DNA of 64,000 nucleotides, from NCBI RefSeq assembly GCF_002633015.1, contig NZ_NSIU01000001.1:62001-126000 (forward strand), in the 5' to 3' direction. Below the pieces are notes generated by a model. The model was not told the origin of the DNA. It worked only from the letters and a program-made list of their open reading frames with translations, and did no database searches. A program made the translations under genes and the position numbers. Position 1 is the stretch's first letter. Each line of letters starts with the position of its first letter. The DNA comes from Sulfuricurvum sp. PD_MW2 (GTDB lineage: Bacteria > Campylobacterota > Campylobacteria > Campylobacterales > Sulfurimonadaceae). Shown here piece by piece: positions 17,295 to 26,761 of the stretch.

Positions 17295-18637
17295 TTCCCC
17301 AGACAAAATTGTCCGAACATTTTATCAAACATCTCATCAAGTTCATACGGTCGGCTGATAGAAGCGACGGCACGAATTGCACTATTGATATGAAATGAAA
17401 AGAATTCCAATTCTCCATCATGGAGCGGTTCGTATGCTTCGTTGATAGCATAGACAGCTTTTTCAGTCGCACTGATCTGACGCGCTGATATGAGCATCAT
17501 CTCTTCGCCGTCATTTTCCTGATCCATCAACGTACTCAGTGTCTCAACAAGCAATTGGGTGTCTTGTTTGCAGCTCAGACGAATCGGAGTATAGCGTTCT
17601 ATCATTGTCGAATCAAATGACTGAGGCAAATCCGATTTATTCAAGATACAGATAAACGGTTTTTCCTCACGATAACGCTCTATCAAATTGATTATAGAAC
17701 GATCCTCATCGTCAATCACTCGGCTAGAGTCAAACAAAGCGATTACAACATCGGCATTTTCAATCGCAGCGATGGAGCGCTCAATCCCGATCCTCTCAAT
17801 CTCATCGTGAGCGTTGCGTATTCCCGCCGTATCGACTAAACGGATGAGATGGGTACCTATACGCACCTGCTCTTCGATCGTGTCACGGGTCGTCCCTGCA
17901 ATATCGCTAACGATAGCACGTTCATAATCGAGCAACGCATTAAGAAGCGAACTCTTTCCGACATTTGGTTTACCGATGATAGCGACTCGGAACCCTTGCA
18001 TCAACCCGCTGCGGCGGCGGCTTGACTCAAGTGTCTTGGAAAGTGTTGCTTTGATCTTTTCTAATTTAACTTCTATCTGTTCCACAACATCTTGCGGCAG
18101 ATCCTCTTCTGCATAATCTATAACCACTTCGGAGTATGCCAATATTTCGAGCAAAGCATCACGGATGCCTTCGACGTATCCGCGCAATTCTCCCTTCATC
18201 TGCCGTGCGAGTATCCGAGCGGCATCATCACTTTTGGCTTCGATAAGCGCAGCAGTTGCTTCGGCTTGGGTAAGGTCTAGCCGTCCATTTAAAAATGCAC
18301 GCTTGCTAAACTCTCCCGGTTCAGCCAAACGTGCCCCTTCGCTCAGAACGGCACGCAATACTGACTCGGCAACGACATAGCCGCCATGACATTGAAATTC
18401 AACAACCTCTTCTCCGGTAAAACTGCGTGGTGCTTGGAAATAGATGACGATCGCCTCATCGATCAATGTTCCATCCTGATGATGCAAAGAGGTAAGGGTT
18501 GCGTAACGGGGCTGAAGCTGAGATTTTTGGGTGAGTTTTAATGCAATATCGTATGAGTATTCTCCGCTAAGGCGGAGAATGGAGATAGAGCCAATACCAT
18601 TTGCGGTGGCAATGGCAGCGATAGTCTCATTCATCAA
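17291..18637 (-). CDS. mnmE: tRNA uridine-5-carboxymethylaminomethyl modification GTPase MnmE
   Basis: With MnmG it modifies U34 of several tRNAs. The N-terminal folate-binding domain (about 1-115) is followed by a helical domain and an inserted G domain (about 210-370) with GKPNVGKSSLLN, DIAGTTRD, DTAGI and NKSD. The C-terminal helix ends FGQFCLGK, carrying the family's conserved Cys. It overlaps jag and ruvX by 4 bases on each side. Confidence 0.96.
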   Translation of the reverse strand: MMNETIAAIATANGIGSISILRLSGEYSYDIALKLTQKSQLQPRYATLTSLHHQDGTLIDEAIVIYFQAPRSFTGEEVVEFQCHGGYVVAESVLRAVLSEGARLAEPGEFSKRAFLNGRLDLTQAEATAALIEAKSDDAARILARQMKGELRGYVEGIRDALLEILAYSEVVIDYAEEDLPQDVVEQIEVKLEKIKATLSKTLESSRRRSGLMQGFRVAIIGKPNVGKSSLLNALLDYERAIVSDIAGTTRDTIEEQVRIGTHLIRLVDTAGIRNAHDEIERIGIERSIAAIENADVVIALFDSSRVIDDEDRSIINLIERYREEKPFICILNKSDLPQSFDSTMIERYTPIRLSCKQDTQLLVETLSTLMDQENDGEEMMLISARQISATEKAVYAINEAYEPLHDGELEFFSFHINSAIRAVASISRPYELDEMFDKMFGQFCLGK

Positions 18638-19431
18638 TATTCGTGGTAACTGTTGATGATGATAAACTTACCGCCATCACGGGTAGAGCGGATAGCTACA
18701 TATCGATCAGGATAACGATCACGAAGCTGTTTAAGGGCAATTTGAACCAAAACACCATCCAATACTTTGGTTTGTGCACGTCCCTCTTGGTCAATAATCT
18801 CACACACATTGATCAGATAACGGGAAATCGACTCTTCTTGATTTTTCAAAAATTCAGCAATTTCCAAACGCAACTGCATTCCATACACGGCATTGATCCA
18901 GTTAAATAGCATATAGGATAACGCTTTGTAGCGATACCCCTCTTTGCCGATCATCAATGCGGCATCAGGACCCGTAAACTCAACGAGAAGCGTATTGTCA
19001 TCATAAACGCTAACGTCGATTTCATTGATATCAAAACAAATATCTTTAAAGAGAATATTGATTTGTTCTTTTACTTCATCTGCACACTCTTGCGCTGAGA
19101 GTTGATACATATCATCATCCAACTCTCTCTCTTCTTCAAAATCGTCTGCCTGCTCATAAAACTCATCGCCCAAAACCAACTCTTCTGGCTCATACGATAC
19201 AGGTTCAGAGATTCCATCCTCTTTTACAGAAGATGAAGGTTCTACTTCCGTTACCGGAGCAGCACTTTGCGGTAAATTAGCAATAATAATCGCCGATTTT
19301 TTGAAAAGTCCAAGTACCCCTTTTGAAGGAAATTGAACGATTTCTACCTGAAGCGCTGTTACGGAACACTCAAACTCGCGTGCTGCTTGCGCGTATGCCT
19401 GTTCTAATGTCGGAGCTTCAATCTTTTTCAT
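18634..19431 (-). CDS. Jag-like RNA-binding protein (Jag-N and KH domains)
   Basis: A 265-residue protein with an N-terminal Jag-type domain (EAPTLEQAYAQAAREF), a strongly acidic middle (about 75-125), and a KH-type RNA-binding region with LMIGKEGYRYKALSYM. A C-terminal R3H domain, standard in Jag, is not obvious; the protein ends soon after the KH region. The H. pylori homologue HP1451 has the same position after yidC. The ATG at 19431 is preferred over the longer frame; it overlaps yidC by 14 bases. Its role is probably in cell-envelope RNA regulation, but this is inference. Confidence 0.78.
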   Translation of the reverse strand: MKKIEAPTLEQAYAQAAREFECSVTALQVEIVQFPSKGVLGLFKKSAIIIANLPQSAAPVTEVEPSSSVKEDGISEPVSYEPEELVLGDEFYEQADDFEEERELDDDMYQLSAQECADEVKEQINILFKDICFDINEIDVSVYDDNTLLVEFTGPDAALMIGKEGYRYKALSYMLFNWINAVYGMQLRLEIAEFLKNQEESISRYLINVCEIIDQEGRAQTKVLDGVLVQIALKQLRDRYPDRYVAIRSTRDGGKFIIINSYHEY

Positions 19432-21031
19432 GATGCTTTTCCGCGAGATGAGCTTCATGGCGTGCCGCACGGGCTGCTTCGAACTGTTTGTTTACCATGT
19501 ATTGCTGTGCGATCGAGAATAAGTTGTTCACGAACCAGTACAACACAAGCCCTGCCGGGAATGTAAAGAAGAAGAACGTGAAAATAACCGGTAAAAATTT
19601 AAAGATTTTTTCCTGCAACGGATCGGTAAAATTGCTCGGTGTAATTTTTTGTTGATAATACATCGTCGCACCCATCAAAATAGGGAGGATGTAATACGGG
19701 TCCATACGTGAAAGATCCTGTACCCACATAATCCACGGTGCACCTTGTAACTCAACCGCATTCAAAAGAACACGATAAATTGCAAAGAAAACAGGAATTT
19801 GAAGCAACAACGGCAAACATCCGCCAAGCGGGTTAGCACCGTGTTTTTTATACATCTCCATCACTGCCGCATTCATGCGTGCAGGGTCACCTTTATATTT
19901 CTCTTGAACCTCTTTGATACGCGGTGCGATCTCTTTGATTTTTTGCATAGAAACCATCCCTTTGTGTGTCAAAGGGTAGAGGAAAATACGGATAATAACG
20001 GTCAAAGCAATAATAGCCCATCCCCAGTTTCCTAATGCACCGTGGAGCCACATCAAAATTTTGAAAATCGGTGCCGCTACAAATGTAAACCAGCCGTACT
20101 CAATCGCGTTGACCAACACCGGATTGATCGCTTCGAGAGCCTTATGCTCTTTTGGTCCGATATATCCGTTAAAGGTAAAGTTTTGAGACCCTTCCAAATA
20201 CGTTACAGGATTACTGTTTGTATCGCGTTCAACCGTTACTTGAGTCGATTTGTCAAATCCATAAATAATTGATGCATAGTATTGGTCAAATGCCGATACA
20301 AAATGGACATCGGTAAATAGTGAACGCCCTTCTACATCTTTATCTTGAAAAATTGTGGTAAGTTTATCACCCGAATAAACCATATTACCAACAACGGTCA
20401 TCATTTGTTCAATGATTTGAGGGTGTTGTCCCAGGTAGAGTGAATAGCGTTTTTCATTAGACAAAGCAACTTTTGCATCGTAATGACCGTCCGCATAAAA
20501 CGTCAAGGTCTTCGTGAGTGTCAATTGTGGAAGATTTTGTGTCAATACCACAGTCGCTTTACCATTTTCACCCAAAGTGATATTTGACATATCGCTTGTA
20601 AACGGTGTTTTAGCAGCAATTTCATTCAACGCTGCATCGGTGAAACGGATTTGAAGCGGTTTCGCACCTGCAGATGAAACCAGTTCAGCTAATTTTCCGT
20701 CTTTTCCATTGTGTTTGGTGTTACTGAGAATAACCGAAGAGATTCGCCCTAGTGTATCGATTTTGAGTGTAAACTCTTTTGCCGTGATTGTTGTTAGCGT
20801 ATCGGTTGAAACCGTCTTCACAACAGAAGCAGTTGAAGCATTACCATCTGTTACTGCATTTGAAGCTGTCGGCTGTACTTCTGTCGTTTTGGCTTGATTA
20901 ACTTTTGTACTATTTGTTTCACTTTTTGTCGCTGCGGTTGGAGGAAAAATCGTCGTATAACCTATAAAAAAGACGAAAGATAAAGCGACTGCAACGAGAA
21001 GTCGCTGATTTGGAGTAAACTTTTCTAACAC
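19418..21031 (-). CDS. yidC: membrane protein insertase YidC
   Basis: Inserts membrane proteins alone or with Sec. The 537-residue Gram-negative form has an N-terminal helix (about 10-28), a large periplasmic beta domain (to about 310), and a five-helix core with GNWGWAIIALTVIIR and PLGGCLPLLLQIPVFFAIY. The Arg in VIIR matches the conserved hydrophilic-groove residue. Order rpmH-rnpA-yidD-yidC-jag-mnmE is conserved in this phylum. Confidence 0.97.
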   Translation of the reverse strand: MLEKFTPNQRLLVAVALSFVFFIGYTTIFPPTAATKSETNSTKVNQAKTTEVQPTASNAVTDGNASTASVVKTVSTDTLTTITAKEFTLKIDTLGRISSVILSNTKHNGKDGKLAELVSSAGAKPLQIRFTDAALNEIAAKTPFTSDMSNITLGENGKATVVLTQNLPQLTLTKTLTFYADGHYDAKVALSNEKRYSLYLGQHPQIIEQMMTVVGNMVYSGDKLTTIFQDKDVEGRSLFTDVHFVSAFDQYYASIIYGFDKSTQVTVERDTNSNPVTYLEGSQNFTFNGYIGPKEHKALEAINPVLVNAIEYGWFTFVAAPIFKILMWLHGALGNWGWAIIALTVIIRIFLYPLTHKGMVSMQKIKEIAPRIKEVQEKYKGDPARMNAAVMEMYKKHGANPLGGCLPLLLQIPVFFAIYRVLLNAVELQGAPWIMWVQDLSRMDPYYILPILMGATMYYQQKITPSNFTDPLQEKIFKFLPVIFTFFFFTFPAGLVLYWFVNNLFSIAQQYMVNKQFEAARAARHEAHLAEKHHEKD

Positions 21032-21357
21032 TGTGACCCTTTAAACTTAAAATTTTTTATCAGAAAATAATTCTGTTGATATGGAACGAACCAGTATTTT
21101 ATCGTATTTATCGAGAGTTCGGAGGGTTTTAATATCGGTTTGCTGATTATCGGATAATCTATTCCGCCAGGAAACAGTTGATTACATCGTAAAATACGTA
21201 AAAATGTGGAAGTAAATGCTCGGAGAAGTGTATTTCGTTCAAACTGCCATAGCGCATATTCTGAACATGAGGGGTAATGACGACACGAACCTCGCGTCAC
21301 CAAAGAGAATGAGTGCCGATAAAGCCAGAGGAGTTTAAGAAAGAAGATTCTTATCAT
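21025..21357 (-). CDS. yidD: membrane protein insertion efficiency factor YidD
   Basis: A 110-residue protein with the YidD signature CRHYPSCSEYAL near residues 25-36, starting MIRIFFLKLLWLYR. It assists YidC-dependent insertion. The ATG at 21357 is chosen because AGGAGCAGG lies just upstream; the longer frame to 21378 would begin deep in rnpA. It overlaps rnpA by 23 bases and yidC by 7. The C-terminal third is basic and poorly conserved. Confidence 0.9.
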   Translation of the reverse strand: MIRIFFLKLLWLYRHSFSLVTRGSCRHYPSCSEYALWQFERNTLLRAFTSTFLRILRCNQLFPGGIDYPIISKPILKPSELSINTIKYWFVPYQQNYFLIKNFKFKGSQC

Positions 21358-21679
21358 CACCTGCTCCTGCCATAGCACCCGTCCGTTTTAAAACATATTT
21401 GCAGTCGCGTCGCACATTTTCAAAAGGGTTGTCAAACAACCCTTTTTTGGCGACAAAAACGTACCATCCGTCTTGTACATTAGGAGAAAGTTCATCGAAA
21501 AGCGCTCGCAAGCGTCTTTTACATCGATTTCTCACTACTGCATTTCCGACTTTTTTACTGGCCGTATATCCAACTTTTTTTTCTCCCTTTAGCGGGAGAT
21601 AGAACAACGCGATAGAAGTACTATGGGCATTCTTGCCGCGCTGATAAACACGCTGAAACTCACTGTGAAGCTTCAACAT
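21335..21679 (-). CDS. rnpA: ribonuclease P protein component
   Basis: Protein subunit of RNase P, which trims the 5' leader of tRNA precursors. The 114-residue protein has the family core VRNRCKRRLRALF (the RNR motif) near residue 50. It lies 11 bases after rpmH, the common bacterial arrangement. Confidence 0.95.
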   Translation of the reverse strand: MLKLHSEFQRVYQRGKNAHSTSIALFYLPLKGEKKVGYTASKKVGNAVVRNRCKRRLRALFDELSPNVQDGWYVFVAKKGLFDNPFENVRRDCKYVLKRTGAMAGAGDDKNLLS

Positions 21680-21690
21680 CGAAAAGCTAT

Positions 21691-21825
21691 TTAGACAGCC
21701 AATCGTTTTCTACCCTTAGCACGACGTGCATTCAATACACGGCGGCCGTTTTTAGTCGCCATACGTGCACGGAAACCATGTGTACGTTTACGTGGCGTAT
21801 TATGCGGTTGGTATGTTCTTTTCAT
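21691..21825 (-). CDS. rpmH: 50S ribosomal protein L34
   Basis: A 44-codon gene read by eye on the minus strand. It starts [19 protein letters not shown] and ends [11 protein letters not shown], the classic L34 sequence with all conserved basic residues. An AAGGGAATGG stretch precedes the ATG. It opens the rpmH-rnpA-yidD-yidC-jag-mnmE-ruvX operon. There is no dnaA next to it, in line with this phylum, where dnaA is elsewhere. Confidence 0.98.
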   Translation of the reverse strand: MKRTYQPHNTPRKRTHGFRARMATKNGRRVLNARRAKGRKRLAV

Positions 21826-21969
21826 AGCCATTCCCTTTAGAAATTTTTAGCACGCAATAATAGACAAATCTTACTTAAAGAAGGGTTAAGCTAAATAAAA
21901 GCTTGTTAAAGTTTTTCCAACCTTGTCCGATATTGTCACTAAGATTCAATAGTAATAAAAGGCTTTATC

Positions 21970-22494
21970 ATGATCTCCTCTGCTTCACTCGATGCGTACC
22001 GTTCTCATGAATTATCCATTCAAATGAAAACCAGCAGCGGTGATACTTTGTCATTAAATTTTCAAAATGAACAATCCCTTTCATTGGATGAAAAAACAAC
22101 CGCAAATTCAAAAGAACAAGCGTTCTCTTTCTCATCCATGCAAGCATTTTCTTTTAAAATGGAAAGTAACGGTATCTCGGAACAGGATCAACAAGAGATT
22201 AATGCTTTCATGAAAAAAGCGCAACCCTATATTGACAAATTTATGAAAGAGTTGGAAGATCAAAATCAGACAACACCTGTTAATAAAATCGCTTCAGATG
22301 TGACAAAACTGATCGGAAATCTCAAAAACGGTGATGAAAATGTCAAAAATGATACTAAAAAGGGGATTGTGCATCTATTCGATAATGCGGCAAAAGAGGT
22401 CAAGACAACCGAAAAAATGATCGATGAAGCCCAAAAGCTTCTAAAAAAAATACTGGACGCGTTCGATAAAAAATTCGAACCTCTCTACGCCTAA
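21970..22494 (+). CDS. unrecognised 174-aa protein, predicted helical C-terminus
   Basis: I do not recognise it with confidence. It has a ribosome-binding site (AAAAGG) seven bases before the ATG. The N-terminal third is rich in Ser and Thr and contains LSIQMKTSSGDTLSL, a likely beta segment. From about residue 65 the protein is strongly helical and charged (SEQDQQEINAFMKKAQPYID and on), without membrane segments or a signal peptide. It stands alone, divergent from rpmH, and its end overlaps the convergent cytochrome gene by 4 bases. Confidence 0.75.
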   Translation: MISSASLDAYRSHELSIQMKTSSGDTLSLNFQNEQSLSLDEKTTANSKEQAFSFSSMQAFSFKMESNGISEQDQQEINAFMKKAQPYIDKFMKELEDQNQTTPVNKIASDVTKLIGNLKNGDENVKNDTKKGIVHLFDNAAKEVKTTEKMIDEAQKLLKKILDAFDKKFEPLYA

Positions 22495-22844
22495 GGCTTT
22501 AAAAAATCCCGCAACGTCGGCATCACCGATTGCCCTTTCGGGGCACTTTGTAAATCCAAATTCACTTTGAGCTTCATGTGGCAATCACGGCACTCGCGGA
22601 TTACCGCATGCTCAGCCACCCGTATCCCTTCGATCTTAGCCACCGGATGGCATGCAAAACAATCGCTTCCGCAATCTGCCATTTTAGCCGGATCAGCACT
22701 GTGACATTTGATACACATGGTCATCGGTTTATGCCGTTTATCCGCATCAATATTTTTCAATAAAGAAGGATGACAGGTCATACAATCACCCGTACATCCC
22801 CACAACGGCAATAAAAAGATAAAAAATACTATGATCGTTTTCAT
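22491..22844 (-). CDS. tetrahaem c-type cytochrome, probable lipoprotein
   Basis: A 117-residue exported protein with four CXXCH haem motifs at residues 21-25, 44-48, 62-66 and 85-89. A signal peptide leads to LPLWGC, where Cys17 fits a lipobox, so it is probably a periplasm-facing lipoprotein. The motif spacing resembles small cytochrome c3/c7-type electron carriers. The start lies 8 bases after the clpB stop. CATAAT ends seven bases before its ATG and no ribosome-binding site is seen, so it may have its own leaderless transcript. The redox partner is unknown. Confidence 0.82.
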   Translation of the reverse strand: MKTIIVFFIFLLPLWGCTGDCMTCHPSLLKNIDADKRHKPMTMCIKCHSADPAKMADCGSDCFACHPVAKIEGIRVAEHAVIRECRDCHMKLKVNLDLQSAPKGQSVMPTLRDFLKP

Positions 22845-22852
22845 AAAACGGA

Positions 22853-25432
22853 TTATGCCACAGTTACGTTAATCTCTTCACCTGATGCATCAAATGTCAC
22901 GGATGAACCCTCATCAACTTCTCCGCCGAGGATCAAATCGGCAAGACGGTCTTCAACGATCTCATATAGCGCCCGTTTCAATGGACGCGCTCCATACACC
23001 GGATCAAAGCCCGCTTGAGCAATATAACGTTTTGCTGCATCTGTGAGGCTGAGGGTAATGTCTCGCTCTTCCACTTTTGCTGCAATGTCTCTAAAGAAGA
23101 GATCGACAATACTAAGAATTTGAGCTTCACCCAGTGGATTAAAGACCACAACATCATCCAAACGATTCAAAAACTCAGGTTTGAAGTGCTGTTTCAACTC
23201 ACCGAGTACCATCTCCTCGAGTTGAGGATCGCCGTGATGCGCCATAATCTTGTCACTTGCGATATTCGAGGTCAAGATAATGATCGTATTAGTAAAATCG
23301 ACTACCACCCCTTTGTTATCGGTCAAACGACCATCATCGAGTACCTGTAAGAGGACATTAAACACATCGGGATGCGCTTTTTCGACCTCATCGAATAAAA
23401 TAACGCTGTAAGGTTTACGGCGCACCGCTTCAGTGAGTTGTCCCCCCTCATCAAACCCGACATATCCCGGAGGAGCACCGACTAAACGTGACACCGCGTG
23501 TTTTTCCATATATTCGGACATATCGATACGAATCATCGATTCACTGCTGTCAAAGAGAAATTTTGCAAGCGTTTTTGCCGTTTGCGTTTTACCGACACCG
23601 GTAGGCCCGAGGAACAAAAATGATCCTATCGGACGGCTTTTATCGGAGAGCCCCGCTTTATTTCGTTTGATCGCACGCGCTACGGCATGTGTTGCACGGT
23701 CTTGTCCTACAACATCGCGGTTAAGTTCCTCTTCGATATGGAGAATTTTCTCTTTTTCGCTTTGGAGCATTTTATTCACCGGGATTTTTGTCCAACGGCT
23801 TACAATCCCCGCAATCGAGGCTTCATCAACATTGTTTTTGAGCAAGGTGCCAACCGCAACCATCTCTTTCCATTTCTCTTGGAGCGCTTTTTCTTCTTCG
23901 AAAAGCTTTGGAATCTGACCGTATTCGATCTCTGCCGCTTTGTTAAAATCAGCAGATTGTTTTGCACTTTCGGCTTCACGGCGTTTGGCTTCTATTTCAG
24001 CTTTGATCTTTGCGACTCGTTCAAAAACCTCTTTTTCATGGGCAAATTGCGATTCCAAAGTGCGACGTTCTTCATTCGCATCTGCCAATTCACGTTCAAT
24101 CTCTTCGAGCCGTTTGGTGTTGGCTACCGACTCTTCCATTTTCAACGCCTCTTTTTCGACTTGAAGCTGAGTAAGACGACGTTTCACGCTCGCCAGTGCA
24201 TTCGGCTCCGATTCAATCTGCATTTTGAGTTCTGCCGCTGCTTCATCGATCAAGTCGATCGCTTTATCGGGTAAAAAGCGATCATTGATATAACGATCGG
24301 AGAGTTTGGCCGCCGCAACAAGTGCCGAATCGATAATTGTCACATTGTGATGCGCTTCCAAACGCTCTTTTAACCCGCGCAAAATCTGTAATGATTGATT
24401 GACACTCGGTTCATCCACATTGACCGGTTGAAAACGGCGTTGAAGAGCTGCATCTTTTTCAAAATACTTACGGTACTCTTTGAGTGTCGTCGCTCCAATG
24501 GTATGCAACTCTCCACGAGCAAGAGCCGGTTTAAGGATATTGGCCGCATCCATAGATCCTTCCGATGCACCCGCACCGACAATCGTATGAATCTCATCAA
24601 TAAAGAGGATAACATTTGCGGACTTTTTCACCTCATCGATGACCGCTTTAAGTCGATCTTCAAACTCACCGCGATATTTTGCCCCTGCAATCAACGCACT
24701 CATGTCCAACGCAATAACCCGTTTGTTTTGGAGGCTAAGCGGTACCTCTTTGTTATAAATCCGTTGTGCCAGGCCCTCAACCAAAGCCGTTTTACCTACC
24801 CCGGGTTCCCCCAGCAAAATCGGATTATTTTTCGTTTTTCGGATCAGAATTTGCATCATTCGCCCAATCTCTTCATCACGACCGATGACCGGAGAGAGTT
24901 TCCCTTCCGCTGCTTCTTTGGTTAAATCGATTCCGTATTTTGAAAGCGATTCCAATGTCTCATCGGCGGTTTGTGATTCAATTTTTTGTCCGGCACGCAT
25001 TGCTTCAAACGTTTTGCGAAGTTCAAAAACATTAATGTATTTTTCTAAAATCTCTTTGAACGGAGAGTGATTCAAATTTCCCATTAAAAAAGTATCAATG
25101 GCAATAAACTGATCTCCATTGACTGCCATTTCAGCCGAACTGCGTTCAAGCGCATGAAGAAAATTTCGTGAAAGACGAATCGTTTCTTTGGTAACATTAG
25201 AAGCGCTTGAAAGTTTTTTTGCAGCACTTTTAACGTCTAGTTCGATAGCCGTTTTGTCTACGCCCATTTTTACCAGAGCCTGATTCAACGCTGAGTTGCT
25301 ATTCGCAAGCAACGCCCATAAAAAATGGATAGATTCTACTTCGCTGTTGTTGTTATGTAACGCTAAAGAGATCGAAGATTCGATCATCTCTGTCATTTGG
25401 TGGGTAAGTTTTTCAAAAATATTTGCTGACAT
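22853..25432 (-). CDS. clpB: ATP-dependent disaggregase ClpB
   Basis: An Hsp100 protein that rescues aggregated proteins with DnaK. The 859-residue protein has the N domain (about 1-140), a first AAA+ module with GEPGVGKT near residue 205, a coiled-coil middle domain (about 400-520), and a second AAA+ module with GPTGVGKT near residue 600. The C-terminal D2-small domain has the GARPLKRAL signature. It has a strong promoter with an HspR-like motif and an AGGAG ribosome-binding site. Confidence 0.97.
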   Translation of the reverse strand: MSANIFEKLTHQMTEMIESSISLALHNNNSEVESIHFLWALLANSNSALNQALVKMGVDKTAIELDVKSAAKKLSSASNVTKETIRLSRNFLHALERSSAEMAVNGDQFIAIDTFLMGNLNHSPFKEILEKYINVFELRKTFEAMRAGQKIESQTADETLESLSKYGIDLTKEAAEGKLSPVIGRDEEIGRMMQILIRKTKNNPILLGEPGVGKTALVEGLAQRIYNKEVPLSLQNKRVIALDMSALIAGAKYRGEFEDRLKAVIDEVKKSANVILFIDEIHTIVGAGASEGSMDAANILKPALARGELHTIGATTLKEYRKYFEKDAALQRRFQPVNVDEPSVNQSLQILRGLKERLEAHHNVTIIDSALVAAAKLSDRYINDRFLPDKAIDLIDEAAAELKMQIESEPNALASVKRRLTQLQVEKEALKMEESVANTKRLEEIERELADANEERRTLESQFAHEKEVFERVAKIKAEIEAKRREAESAKQSADFNKAAEIEYGQIPKLFEEEKALQEKWKEMVAVGTLLKNNVDEASIAGIVSRWTKIPVNKMLQSEKEKILHIEEELNRDVVGQDRATHAVARAIKRNKAGLSDKSRPIGSFLFLGPTGVGKTQTAKTLAKFLFDSSESMIRIDMSEYMEKHAVSRLVGAPPGYVGFDEGGQLTEAVRRKPYSVILFDEVEKAHPDVFNVLLQVLDDGRLTDNKGVVVDFTNTIIILTSNIASDKIMAHHGDPQLEEMVLGELKQHFKPEFLNRLDDVVVFNPLGEAQILSIVDLFFRDIAAKVEERDITLSLTDAAKRYIAQAGFDPVYGARPLKRALYEIVEDRLADLILGGEVDEGSSVTFDASGEEINVTVA

Positions 25433-25459
25433 AAAATTCTCCTAAATTGAGTTACAAGA

Positions 25460-25489
25460 ATTATAATACTTTGAGTCGGTTAATGTCAA
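25460..25489 (-). promoter_or_regulatory. sigma-70 promoter of clpB
   Basis: On the minus strand a perfect TTGACA (25484-25489) and a perfect TATAAT (25460-25465) are 18 bases apart, 28 bases before the start. This is the best -35/-10 pair in the window along with that of rho. No sigma-32 promoter is seen, as expected for this phylum. Confidence 0.8.
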
Positions 25490-25490
25490 G
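25470..25490. promoter_or_regulatory. HAIR-like motif (putative HspR operator) over the clpB -35 box
   Basis: On the plus strand TTTGAGT and TGTCAAG flank a 7-base spacer, matching the HspR inverted repeat CTTGAGT-N7-ACTCAAG at 11 of 14 positions. The site covers the -35 hexamer, the right place for repression. HspR is known to control clpB in C. jejuni; the site here is read by eye. Confidence 0.5.
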
Positions 25491-25508
25491 TCTTTTAAAT
25501 CAGATTGC

Positions 25509-26207
25509 TTAGATTAGAAAAGCTCCCAGCAATCCGATTAAGCCTCCAAATACACCGCCCCAGACAACAAGCCAACCTAAATGCTCTTTCATCAGGCTAT
25601 GCAACATCTCTTTGACCATAACCGGTGTAAGCTCAGCCAATCGGCTCTCTACGATACTCTCAATCGTCGATACCAAATCTCCGCTTCCTTGATGAAGACG
25701 TTCATTCAGCGCATTGTTAAACGATTCGCTCTGTGCTATTTCAACGGTAGAAATTTTGATTTTTTCTAAAAAAGGTTCTTTTAGCTTACCGATGATCGCT
25801 TCACCGCCGAACATCCCTATCATCCCTCCCATGGGTGATTCCATAACGCTTTTTACCAACGCTTCATATGCCGGTGTAAAATCGGTTTGTTCGATAATGG
25901 GGGAAAGATCTATACTCTTCTCCTGCATTTGGACAAAATTTTCTATTTTTTCGGGAGTAAAAAATTGCTCCATAATAAGTACTTTTAATGCTTCTCGTAT
26001 CGATTCAAAGCGATCCAAAATGATCCCCGATCCGTACAAAAAAGGGACTTTTTCAAAAAGCATATGGATCGCAAGCTGATTGGTAATAGCACCCGATAAA
26101 GCAAACAGCCCTGCACTTCGCAAAACCGAGCCGACTGTCCCGTCCAGTGTATAAGATGCTGCGACGACTCCTAACGATACGTAATTGGTCAACCATCCTT
26201 TATCCAT
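25509..26207 (-). CDS. DUF445 family inner-membrane protein
   Basis: A 232-residue protein with hydrophobic segments at the N-terminus (about 10-45) and C-terminus (about 212-232) around a soluble helical middle. The N-terminal segment GAITNQLAIHMLFEK is the DUF445 signature, in which two membrane ends enclose a long cytoplasmic or periplasmic domain. The molecular role of the family is not known. It has its own promoter (TATAAT on the minus strand at 26236-26241) and an AGGAG ribosome-binding site. Confidence 0.8.
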   Translation of the reverse strand: MDKGWLTNYVSLGVVAASYTLDGTVGSVLRSAGLFALSGAITNQLAIHMLFEKVPFLYGSGIILDRFESIREALKVLIMEQFFTPEKIENFVQMQEKSIDLSPIIEQTDFTPAYEALVKSVMESPMGGMIGMFGGEAIIGKLKEPFLEKIKISTVEIAQSESFNNALNERLHQGSGDLVSTIESIVESRLAELTPVMVKEMLHSLMKEHLGWLVVWGGVFGGLIGLLGAFLI

Positions 26208-26225
26208 CTATTCGACTCCTATTGT

Positions 26226-26239
26226 TAATACGCGTATTA
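26226..26239. promoter_or_regulatory. 14-bp palindrome in a divergent promoter region
   Basis: TAATACGCGTATTA is a perfect palindrome. It overlaps the TATAAT-type -10 box of the DUF445 gene on the minus strand and a TATTAT hexamer on the plus strand that could serve the 26282 gene. It may be an operator shared by both units, or a chance by-product of two facing -10 boxes. Confidence 0.45.
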
Positions 26240-26281
26240 TACAAAAAAGGTTAAAGTTACATCCAAAAAAAGGGGGACTAG

Positions 26282-26761
26282 ATGATTTTACACTCTATGG
26301 ATACACTCCTCAAATCGGGTGATCAACCCGCGATATTAGCTGCTATAGCTGCGGGATTGGAACGAAGCGATGAGGCACCGTTTTGGCGGCAAAAAAGTCT
26401 TCCGCTGTGCGAAGCTATTTTAAGTGTCTTGATCCCTTTACGAGAGCAAAATCTCCTTTTTGATCCGGAGGGAAATCCCTATCTAAAACTTACCTCTGAG
26501 CTTTTTTTACGCTGGTGTGATCTTTACAGCCTCAAAATTCTTGCTTTTACGTTAGCTAAAAGCAACGATCTTGGAACACTTGTGCGTACCAAAATTAGCA
26601 CCGATGCCTATAAACCGATCGATTTGGAGATATTGGGAAAATATCTAAGCAGTTACAACGTCAATCTCGAAAATGAAATGGTCGATTTTCCCAAAACGAA
26701 TTACAACCTCCATATCGGTATGACGTCACTGATCACAAAAATCCTCGAAGGAAAAATCTAA
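26282..26761 (+). CDS. unrecognised 159-aa protein
   Basis: I do not recognise this gene. It has an excellent ribosome-binding site (AGGGGGA). The product is soluble, mostly helical by composition, with no signal peptide. It ends in the ATG of the next gene (TAATG junction), so the two make one operon. No motif for catalysis or DNA binding is evident. It begins a two-gene unit between a DUF445 gene and pepP. Confidence 0.72.
   Translation: MILHSMDTLLKSGDQPAILAAIAAGLERSDEAPFWRQKSLPLCEAILSVLIPLREQNLLFDPEGNPYLKLTSELFLRWCDLYSLKILAFTLAKSNDLGTLVRTKISTDAYKPIDLEILGKYLSSYNVNLENEMVDFPKTNYNLHIGMTSLITKILEGKI

Noticed and set aside
21826-21969. Replication origin next to rpmH
   Set aside because: No cluster of DnaA boxes (TTATCCACA-like) is seen and dnaA is absent; in this phylum rpmH is not linked to the origin.
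23687-24274. 195-codon frame antisense to clpB
   Set aside because: It lies wholly inside the second-strand image of clpB, has no ribosome-binding site, and its residue make-up (very high Phe, Cys and Arg) is typical of a reverse reading of a coding gene.
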